A stretch of 28,717 bases of DNA from an uncultured Cocleimonas sp. (GTDB taxonomy: Bacteria > Pseudomonadota > Gammaproteobacteria > Thiotrichales > Thiotrichaceae): positions 1-28,717 of the forward strand of contig CALJIH010000102.1 in NCBI GenBank assembly GCA_937974135.1, given 5' to 3'. Made by a program: the position numbers and the translations under genes. The notes beneath the pieces were generated by a model. The model was not told the DNA's origin and did not search any database. It was given only the letters and a program-made list of their open reading frames with translations. Shown here piece by piece: positions 23,047-28,717 of this stretch (position 1 is the first letter of the stretch; each line of letters starts with the position of its first letter).

Positions 23047-23363
23047 GGTTAATCTATTGCAGTTGAAAAATTAGCAAAGATATTAACATGCCAGTTTTAG
23101 ATTTTCTTTACCTTTGTCAGCTTAAGAGTAGTTTTTAAAAAGTTTATTGCTCAGCTCAAACAATAGAGATTATCAAAGATATTTAAGCAGGAACTGATTA
23201 GTTTAAGCATAGCCGAGAAAACCAAGGAGCATCGCAACGTCGGCAGGAAAAGTGAATTGAAATCGATTAAAAGTAGGGGGGTGTCTTTTAGCTTAGGAAA
23301 ATCACACTTTTTGGTGTTAGGATTGATATCTAAGCATTTTTCAACGACACGATTTAGACCTTA
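23047..23363. other. Intergenic region between trpD and the 237-residue ORF (317 bp)
   Basis: A divergent gap that should hold the trpD promoter and that of the plus-strand ORF. It contains GCATAGCCGAG (23207-23217), an inverted repeat GCCGA (23212-23216)/TCGGC (23240-23244), and repeat copy 7. I see no Trp-codon leader peptide or attenuator that I can support upstream of trpD. Confidence 0.5.
23269..23289 (+). repeat. G-rich interspersed repeat, copy 7
   Basis: Full 21-bp copy (AAAAGTA, six G, TGTCTTTT), with the preceding 11 bases TGAAATCGATT nearly identical to the flank of copy 6. It lies 74 bp upstream of the 237-residue ORF and in the same orientation as copy 8 at that ORF's end. Confidence 0.9.
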
Positions 23364-24077
23364 ATGAAAGATAAGATTGATCTCACCTTTTATCCAAGTG
23401 AAAACCCTGGTGCGCATGAGCGACATTTACTGCGTCGACATGAAAATATGTTGTTTGGCGATCGACAATCAGAAGTCACAAGTGATACATTGCAACAAGC
23501 ACAGAAACGCGATCATGATCTATTGCAGCAATTTATGCTGGACTTTCGTGACATTATGAATCGAACAGTAGCGTTAAAACCCAATGAAGATAGCGAAGTC
23601 ATTTTAGATGTTAAAGATAAGTTAGATAAGCTTTATGCCAGTTCGATTAGTGTTGCGGATGACCAAATTAAAGTACAACAATCCTTAAAAAAACTCATTC
23701 AAGTTGTTATGCAATCCGTAAAAAAAGGTGCTGAAAATGATTCTCATGCGATTCAAGAATTTGCACAAGAAGAAGCCGCAAGAGAGGCACATTTTGCTTT
23801 TCTACAATCAAAATTAGTGGCGGATATTTTAGATCCAGAGTCCCCGATAGAAAATGAAGATTTATTACCCACCTTGTTATCTGCGGAGAAAGATGATTTG
23901 GCCTTAGCAACTCAATTATTTGATCACGAGCAAATCTCATATTTATTACAAAAGGGTAAGTCTTTGCTTGATAAACTTGATGCTGATAATGAAGATATTA
24001 CTCAAGCTGCAGAGAATTATGTATTTATGGAAGGCTATTTAAACTATCTGGAACAAAGCAAAACTGGCAAAAAGTAG
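23364..24077 (+). CDS. Hypothetical cytoplasmic helical protein
   Basis: A 237-residue soluble protein rich in Asp, Glu, Lys, Gln and Leu, with no signal peptide or membrane segment and almost entirely helical by residue pattern (for example QVQQ-type heptads around QSLKKLIQVVMQSVKKGAEN and a C-terminal DLALATQLFDHEQISYLLQK). The N-terminus is more polar: DLTFYPSENPGAHERHLLRR. I do not recognise a named domain. The length, codon use and isolated position support a real gene. No strong ribosome site precedes the ATG. The last codons (Lys-Lys) and the TAG stop are provided by repeat copy 8, so the original C-terminus may have been replaced. Copies 7 and 8 flank it as direct repeats. Confidence 0.72.
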   Translation: MKDKIDLTFYPSENPGAHERHLLRRHENMLFGDRQSEVTSDTLQQAQKRDHDLLQQFMLDFRDIMNRTVALKPNEDSEVILDVKDKLDKLYASSISVADDQIKVQQSLKKLIQVVMQSVKKGAENDSHAIQEFAQEEAAREAHFAFLQSKLVADILDPESPIENEDLLPTLLSAEKDDLALATQLFDHEQISYLLQKGKSLLDKLDADNEDITQAAENYVFMEGYLNYLEQSKTGKK

Positions 24078-24090
24078 GGGGGTGTCTTTT
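24070..24090 (+). repeat. G-rich interspersed repeat, copy 8, overlapping a stop codon
   Basis: Full 21-bp copy (AAAAGTA, six G, TGTCTTTT). Its GTAG contains the TAG stop (24075-24077) of the preceding ORF. It lies between that ORF and the convergent HIT gene. Confidence 0.9.
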
Positions 24091-24121
24091 TAAATTGACT
24101 AAGAGCCAGCTGAGCAGCGTG

Positions 24122-24162
24122 AGACAACTGCTTTAGCTTGTCTATAGGTTAGGCGGATGCCT
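24122..24162. repeat. Paired hairpins downstream of repeat copy 8
   Basis: AGACAA (24122-24127) pairs with TTGTCT (24138-24143). Immediately after, ATAGG (24144-24148) and AGGC (24151-24154) pair with GCCTAT (24159-24164) in an interrupted stem. The GGTTAGGCGG piece resembles GGCTAGGCGG near copy 2 (6462-6471). There is no U-run, so it is not a standard terminator; a structured RNA or repeat fragment is possible. Confidence 0.35.
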
Positions 24163-24214
24163 ATTGTTACATTTCTAAAGGAAATGCAGATGCATGGTAG
24201 ATACAGGGGATCAT

Positions 24215-24580
24215 TTAATCAAGTTTACTCAGTAATTGACGAACAAACCCCTCCATTGAAGCAAATTTAGCAGTGCCTTCTCGTTGTTTTTTACCCCACA
24301 TACATTCAGGATAATAACTGTCTTCCTTAAATCTCGCCATGATGTGCCAATGCACTTGCGGAACATAATTTGCAAACGACGCGATATTAATTTTTTCTGG
24401 TTTAAAGTAAGTCAGCATTTCGCCTTCGATTACATCCAGTAAGTGCCATATTTGTTGTTTGGTTTTAGCGCTACAGTCGGTCATTTCTTTACACTGATCT
24501 TGAGTGAAGATTTTCAACCAAGGAATTTCAGAGTCTTCGATTTCGATTCGGACTTCGGTATTTTCATAAATAATAGACAT
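24215..24580 (-). CDS. HIT-family (histidine triad) protein
   Basis: A 121-residue HIT-fold protein. IPWLKIFTQDQCKEMTDCSA forms the early strands and helix. INIASFANYVPQVHWHIMARFKED carries the active motif Q75-V-H77-W-H79-I-M, where H77 would be the nucleophile. The first His of the classical H-x-H-x-H triad is Gln here, as in some bacterial subgroups. HIT proteins hydrolyse nucleotide phosphoramidates or dinucleoside polyphosphates; the substrate is not known. The gene stands alone, with AAGGAGCCTTTGC-type flank on the plus strand at its start giving only a weak minus-strand ribosome site. Confidence 0.88.
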   Translation of the reverse strand: MSIIYENTEVRIEIEDSEIPWLKIFTQDQCKEMTDCSAKTKQQIWHLLDVIEGEMLTYFKPEKINIASFANYVPQVHWHIMARFKEDSYYPECMWGKKQREGTAKFASMEGFVRQLLSKLD

Positions 24581-24625
24581 CGTTTAAGGAGCCTTTGCTT
24601 AATTTAAATAAAATTATATAAGTCG

Positions 24626-24673
24626 CTAGGGCAATATTTCCTAGGTGAATTCGTATTGAATGGTTATTCAATA
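24626..24673. promoter_or_regulatory. Dyad symmetries upstream of the HIT gene
   Basis: Two inverted repeats lie in the leader side of the HIT gene: CTAGG-N9-CCTAG (24626-24644), and TATTGAAT-GGTT-ATTCAATA (24654-24673), an 8-bp perfect stem with a 4-base loop. Either could be an operator or mRNA structure. No matching regulator is evident. Confidence 0.35.
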
Positions 24674-24763
24674 TGCAAGTTTATCAACAATGGATATGAA
24701 GTTCTGGGGCCCATTCTGGATTTATTGAACTTGTTCAGATTATGCTTTGATAAACACTAGCGC

Positions 24764-24798
24764 AATAAAAAGCCAAAGACTAGCTTTGGCTTTTTATT
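24764..24798 (-). terminator. Strong rho-independent terminator of the lipoprotein gene
   Basis: A perfect 15-bp stem (24764-24778 with 24784-24798) encloses a 5-base loop, with a GCC/GGC core and five T on the minus-strand 3' side. It lies 16 bp after the stop codon of the 921-residue lipoprotein gene. The stem is symmetric enough to work in both directions. Confidence 0.9.
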
Positions 24799-24813
24799 AA
24801 GACATGGTTCGTA

Positions 24814-27579
24814 TTATTGAACAGTAACTTCTACAAAGCCCGAACCATTATTACCACGACCATCTGGAACACCATAGAAGAAGATGTCTACACCGGTGAA
24901 TCCGGGATCTGGTGTGTATAGGATTCCTGCAACACCATTTCGAGTGACTTTTTCAGTGGTTCCATTCGCAGGATTATCAACCATATCAATACTCAATGTA
25001 TCACCGTCACTATCAAAATCATTCGCCAAGACATCGATGAAGATTGGTGTATTTCTTGGAGTTGTTACAAACTCATTGTTTACGGTAGGGAATGAAATAT
25101 TCGGGTCATTAGGATCGGTACTGGCTAGTGTTAGCACTGCTATATCTGTACCACCTCGCCCATCTGTAACTGTGTATTCAACGCTCAAACTTGCTACCGT
25201 GCCTTGTGGATTAACAAAAATTGTACCATCAGCATTTAATGATGCTGAAATACCAGCAGTAATGGCATTAACTGAGCCAGGTAAAACGCTTAAAACATCT
25301 CCATCTGGATCAGTGTCATTGGCAAGCACATTAACGTTTATCGTTTCATTATTAAATAAGACAGCAGTATCCTCAACGGCATCGGGTGCATTGTTAGCGG
25401 GCACTGTGATTGTTACAGTTGCTGTATCCGAAGCTCCATTGCCATCATTAATGGTGTAGCTAAATCTATCTGTCCCAGAAAATGTAGCATTAGGGGTGTA
25501 ATTTAATGATGAACCTGTTCTAGTCACTGAACCATTTGCAGGCTGCGTAAATTGAGTTATGGATAAAGTGTCTCCATCAGCATCTCTGTCATTTACTAAG
25601 ACGTTGATTTGTCGAGTTCGAATTCCATTAGTTGTTGCAGAATCATTATTAGCGACGGGTGCTGTGTTAGGTTGTGAATTAACTGTAATGGTAACTATAG
25701 CGCTATTGGTAGCATTATTGCCGTCAGAGATTGAGTAATTAAAAGTATCTGATCCATTAAAGCCAGCGTTAGGAGTGTACAAAATAGCGTTACCTGATAT
25801 GGCCGCAGTTCCATTTGAAGGATTTGAAACAGTGACAATCGTCAGCGTATCACCGTTAGCATCAGTATCATTATTCAATACATTAACACTCACTGGAGTT
25901 TCAAATAATGTCGATGTCGTGTCATTGTTAGCAACTGGTGCAACATTTGTAGCAGTTGGCTCAGTAACGATTATTGAAACCGAAGCTGAATCAGTATTAC
26001 CACTTGAATCACTAATCGCGTAATTGAAAGTTACTACACCGGAAAATGATGTGTCTGGTGTGTATCTAACTCTGTTATTCGATAATACGCGTACAGTTCC
26101 TGATTGCGGCTGAGAAAGTAATGAAACTGATAATGTACCGTTTGCTGCAGCACTATCATTGGCAAGCACATTTATATCTACTGCATTGGTATTAAGTGTT
26201 GTGGTGGAATCATTAATAGCAGTAACTGGGTTTGCTACTGTTGGAAACTTAAGTGTATACGCAGGTAATTGTTGAGTTGGTAGAGTGAAATTTGCATTCC
26301 ATTCTGCAGTTCTACTTACATAACCTAAAGATATTTTATTAGCTAGCTTATTGAAATCAGATTTCTTGATCGCAATTTCTAAAGTATCTGTAGTTTTTAT
26401 GTACTCAATGGGGGCGATTCCATAATCCCAAGACCAACCCGTATTACTCTTTGATTTATCCAGAGAATTATTTTCAATCATATAATCTGCACCACCTATC
26501 CAAGCGTTCACTTGGGCGGATAACTCCAGACCTGTATTTGCGTTATTGTCAGTGTCCATTAACAATTGAGTGTTATCACCGAGATTGCTAGAAGTCACTA
26601 ATATATATAGTTTTTCTTGATTATCAGTTACTTTCATGATGCCATCAGATGTGCTCGTCAAAGTGGCAATATTAGCCCAATCATTGCTGTTGCCATCAAT
26701 CACTATTCCTTGTTGTGGAGCAACATTATTGATGATAACTGTGCGTGTAATACTTGCTGAATTACCTGCTAAATCAGAGACATTGTAAGAAGCAATATAT
26801 GTTCCTGCAATTGCTGTATTAATATCTGATTTGAGATGGATTCTGTTAGTAATATCACCATCTATATTGTCGTTTGCGGTTGCTCCTGGGTCAGTAAATA
26901 CATCACCTACAGTCAAGTTTATTGGGTTTGCACCAAGCAATGTAATTTCAGGTTTTACGGTGTCTGCTGTATTAGTATTACAGTAATTTACTGTGTAAGT
27001 TTGCATTTGAGTTGCAGCAGGGCTAAAGGTTTGGATATCCCAGAACTCATCACGTGTCATTACACCAATTTTTAAGTTATTACAGATATTACCTAATAAC
27101 GCTAAATCTATTTTTGCGCTTGCACTATCAGTATTGATTGTGTAATCAATAGCACCGATGTTTACATTCCAATTCCAACCCGTATTATTCGCAGTTGACT
27201 TAAATAAGTCACCGTCTTCGATAAGGAAATCAACACCACTTTCTTCCCATGCTTCATTATCAAATTGAAATCCAGTTTCTGGTTTATTATCGCTATTGAT
27301 ATAAATTTGAAGATGAGCGCCTTGTGCTATGTCAGCAGAATTTATATTAATACTGAGTTCAGACCCTATGACTTCAACAGAACTTCTCATAGGGTTATTG
27401 GTATTAATTAATCTAGCACCTTGCCAGTTAACGGTTTCTAAAATTCGAGGTTGAGCGTTAACTACTGGAGGAGAGGTTGTTACAGGTTGATCATTGCTTG
27501 AAGAGCTTCCACCTCCACAGGCAGTTAAAAATAATGCGAGCGATGGCAGCGAAATCAATCTGAGTGATTTGGTATTCAT
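24814..27579 (-). CDS. Large surface lipoprotein with CBM9/DOMON-like, Ig-like and cadherin-like repeats
   Basis: A 921-residue exported lipoprotein: signal peptide LISLPSLALFLTAC with lipobox cysteine at residue 21, then a GGGSSSS linker. Residues about 44-205 and 286-455 are two related beta-domains sharing the pattern GxDFLIEDGxL...TGWNW / GADYMIENNSL...TGWSW; the second opens DGNSNDW, as in CBM9/DOMON-like domains. Between them sits a DUF5011-type Ig domain (VFTDPGATANDNIDGDIT). From about 458 to the end come five cadherin-like repeats with V-L-A-N-D-x-D-x-D-G-D-x-L calcium-type motifs and Y-T-P-x-x-x-F-x-G-x-D-x-F-x-Y. It is likely an outer-membrane adhesin or polysaccharide-binding protein. 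AAAGGA precedes the ATG. No anchoring or secretion domain other than the lipid is visible. Confidence 0.9.
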   Translation of the reverse strand: MNTKSLRLISLPSLALFLTACGGGSSSSNDQPVTTSPPVVNAQPRILETVNWQGARLINTNNPMRSSVEVIGSELSININSADIAQGAHLQIYINSDNKPETGFQFDNEAWEESGVDFLIEDGDLFKSTANNTGWNWNVNIGAIDYTINTDSASAKIDLALLGNICNNLKIGVMTRDEFWDIQTFSPAATQMQTYTVNYCNTNTADTVKPEITLLGANPINLTVGDVFTDPGATANDNIDGDITNRIHLKSDINTAIAGTYIASYNVSDLAGNSASITRTVIINNVAPQQGIVIDGNSNDWANIATLTSTSDGIMKVTDNQEKLYILVTSSNLGDNTQLLMDTDNNANTGLELSAQVNAWIGGADYMIENNSLDKSKSNTGWSWDYGIAPIEYIKTTDTLEIAIKKSDFNKLANKISLGYVSRTAEWNANFTLPTQQLPAYTLKFPTVANPVTAINDSTTTLNTNAVDINVLANDSAAANGTLSVSLLSQPQSGTVRVLSNNRVRYTPDTSFSGVVTFNYAISDSSGNTDSASVSIIVTEPTATNVAPVANNDTTSTLFETPVSVNVLNNDTDANGDTLTIVTVSNPSNGTAAISGNAILYTPNAGFNGSDTFNYSISDGNNATNSAIVTITVNSQPNTAPVANNDSATTNGIRTRQINVLVNDRDADGDTLSITQFTQPANGSVTRTGSSLNYTPNATFSGTDRFSYTINDGNGASDTATVTITVPANNAPDAVEDTAVLFNNETINVNVLANDTDPDGDVLSVLPGSVNAITAGISASLNADGTIFVNPQGTVASLSVEYTVTDGRGGTDIAVLTLASTDPNDPNISFPTVNNEFVTTPRNTPIFIDVLANDFDSDGDTLSIDMVDNPANGTTEKVTRNGVAGILYTPDPGFTGVDIFFYGVPDGRGNNGSGFVEVTVQ

Positions 27580-27902
27580 AAGGAGTCCTTTCCATAAATG
27601 AGTGATTATTTGTGATATTAGTAAGCGTTTTGTATTGATACTTATCTACTATTTCATGAGTCTATCTTTAGTTTTGTGGTCAATGTTGGATCGGAGATAT
27701 AAATGTAAATGAATGGTTTTTTTCTCAAGATAAAAGGTAAGAGGAAAAGAAAAAGTAATTAATTATTGGGTTCTATTGCACGTTTTTTAAGCAAGTTTTA
27801 TCATGCATTTAAATAATTATTTGTTTATTTTATTAATTCGCTTTATGACATCTCGTGATTTAGTATTTATTAGTAAAAGACTAGGCTAAGGGTCTAAATA
27901 TA
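27580..27902. other. AT-rich intergenic region (323 bp)
   Basis: A divergent gap between the lipoprotein and Nudix genes. AAGGAGTCCTT next to the lipoprotein start includes its ribosome site. The rest is very AT-rich. I found no repeat copy, RNA gene or clear promoter hexamer pair that I would defend. Confidence 0.5.
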
Positions 27903-28717
27903 ATGAGTTATCTAGAACGGATTCGTAGCTGTAATGATTTTTCTACTAATGGCTATCTCCCTTTTGTGGTCTCAGGTAAATTAATTGGTTGGGCAAAAGA
28001 GCGTTTTGTTAAAGAGCTACAAATATTCGACTCTGTCTTCAAAATAACGGCAGAACAGTTTGGTTTTGTTGATGGCTTATCAACAGCAGAATTACGAACC
28101 AAGGCAATTGCACCAGTTGTCGAATTACTGCATAAAGAAGGTATCATTGATTCTTGGGTCAATGAGACCTATGCAATTACGAATTCATTTGAAGATGATC
28201 TGTTTTTTTATATGGAAAGAGCCGCAGTCGCCTATTTTGGGGTTAGATCATATGGTGTGCACATAAACGGACTAGTGAAAAAACCAAATGGGATTCATAT
28301 TTGGATTGCCAGACGTACTAAAAGTAAACCATTCTGGCCGGGTAAGCTGGATCAAATAGTAGCGGGTGGACAACCAGCAGACATTGGATTAATGGAAAAT
28401 GTCATTAAAGAATCGGCAGAAGAAGCGAATATTCCAAAACACATCGCCAAAACTGCCAAGTTAGTGAATGAAATACATTATTTGGGTAAAAATACGCTAA
28501 AGAAAAGCCCTAAAGATTCAGTGAATGATATGTTAGGAATCAATAGTGATACTATTTTTGCCTATGATTTATGGTTACCTGAAGATTTTATTCCTGAGAA
28601 TACCGATGGTGAAGTTGATGAGTTTATCCTGATGTCTTTAGAAGAAATGGCTCGACTCACTGATAATACCAATGAATTCAAGAATAATTGTAATTTGGTG
28701 AATATTGATTTACTGAT
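27903..28717 (+). CDS. DUF4743-Nudix hydrolase (3' end outside window)
   Basis: 271 codons are visible, open to the right edge. The N-terminal DUF4743 domain (about 1-110) begins YLERIRSCNDFSTNGYLPFV and contains GWAKERFVKEL. The Nudix domain follows, with the box at G155-I177: the metal-binding E170, E173 and E174 of KESAEEANI are present, while E161, R169 and G176 of the textbook box are I, K and N. The layout is that of the Tnr3-like Nudix family (also fused to thiamine pyrophosphokinase in fungi), which acts on damaged or oxidised thiamine diphosphate in characterised members; transfer of that function here is inference. AAGGG lies about ten bases before the ATG. Confidence 0.88.
   Translation, partial: MSYLERIRSCNDFSTNGYLPFVVSGKLIGWAKERFVKELQIFDSVFKITAEQFGFVDGLSTAELRTKAIAPVVELLHKEGIIDSWVNETYAITNSFEDDLFFYMERAAVAYFGVRSYGVHINGLVKKPNGIHIWIARRTKSKPFWPGKLDQIVAGGQPADIGLMENVIKESAEEANIPKHIAKTAKLVNEIHYLGKNTLKKSPKDSVNDMLGINSDTIFAYDLWLPEDFIPENTDGEVDEFILMSLEEMARLTDNTNEFKNNCNLVNIDLL

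Noticed and set aside
23047..23200. Trp attenuator or leader peptide upstream of trpD
   Set aside because: No short ORF with consecutive Trp codons and no alternative terminator hairpin could be recognised.
1238..24090. CRISPR array
   Set aside because: The repeat copies are hundreds to thousands of bases apart, occur in both orientations and have no regular spacers or cas genes.
24091..24180. Possible integron attC site (GTTAGGC core and stem-loops)
   Set aside because: A matching GCCTAAC partner at the correct distance is absent and the stem-loops do not follow the attC plan. No integrase is in the window.
24884..25459. 191-codon open frame antisense to the lipoprotein gene
   Set aside because: It lies opposite the cadherin-like repeats of the lipoprotein gene; repetitive codon use opens the opposite frame. 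No ribosome site or recognisable protein features.

Overview
The window comes from the chromosome of an AT-rich gammaproteobacterium. The class is supported by several conserved gammaproteobacterial gene orders: aroQ-accB-accC-prmA-(zinc-ribbon DUF3426 gene)-dusB-fis, a SpoU methyltransferase gene next to recG, bioH-bioC, and lgt-thyA. A Thiotrichales-like free-living marine or freshwater bacterium would fit, but the genus cannot be named from the sequence alone. No rRNA, tRNA, CRISPR array, phage gene or intact transposase gene was seen.

Layout, left to right. (1) 1-1211: a truncated MarR-family repressor gene faces a two-gene operon (small membrane protein, ABM-fold monooxygenase). The gap between them carries two TGACA-N6-TGTCA operators over a good sigma70 promoter. 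(2) 1263-6374: a LysR-type regulator diverges from a beta-alanine:pyruvate transaminase gene and a malonate-/methylmalonate-semialdehyde dehydrogenase gene, followed by a GNAT acetyltransferase and an RDD membrane protein. Together the two enzymes would turn beta-alanine into acetyl-CoA. (3) 6490-10172, minus strand: a small helical ORF, then recG, a SpoU/TrmH-type RNA methyltransferase and plsY. (4) 10211-13546, plus strand: bioH, bioC, a PlsC-type acyltransferase and a hemolysin III/PAQR-like membrane protein. (5) 13747-19169, minus strand: the housekeeping cluster aroQ-accB-accC-prmA-DUF3426-dusB-fis (promoter-proximal end on the right). (6) 19539-23046, minus strand: trpD-trpC-lgt-thyA. 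(7) 23364-28717: a 237-residue unknown protein, a HIT protein, a 921-residue surface lipoprotein made of Ig/cadherin-like repeats with a strong terminator, and a truncated DUF4743-Nudix hydrolase gene.

The most unusual structure is a short interspersed repeat of about 21 bp: AAAAGTR, six G, TGTCTTTT. It has seven full or nearly full copies (1238, 6390, 6849, 13665, 19352, 23269, 24070) and one interrupted copy (10836). Seven copies lie between genes, mostly at operon ends. One supplies the stop codon of the 237-residue ORF. The interrupted copy lies in frame inside bioH, within an extra hydrophilic segment of about 54 residues that E. coli BioH lacks. A GCATAAGC/GCATAGCC octamer lies within about 60-100 bp of five copies, and a TTGGGGTCAGAGTCC sequence lies 20 bp from another. 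This suggests a REP-like, possibly transposase-mobilised repeat family able to enter coding sequence, but no mobilising enzyme is encoded in the window.
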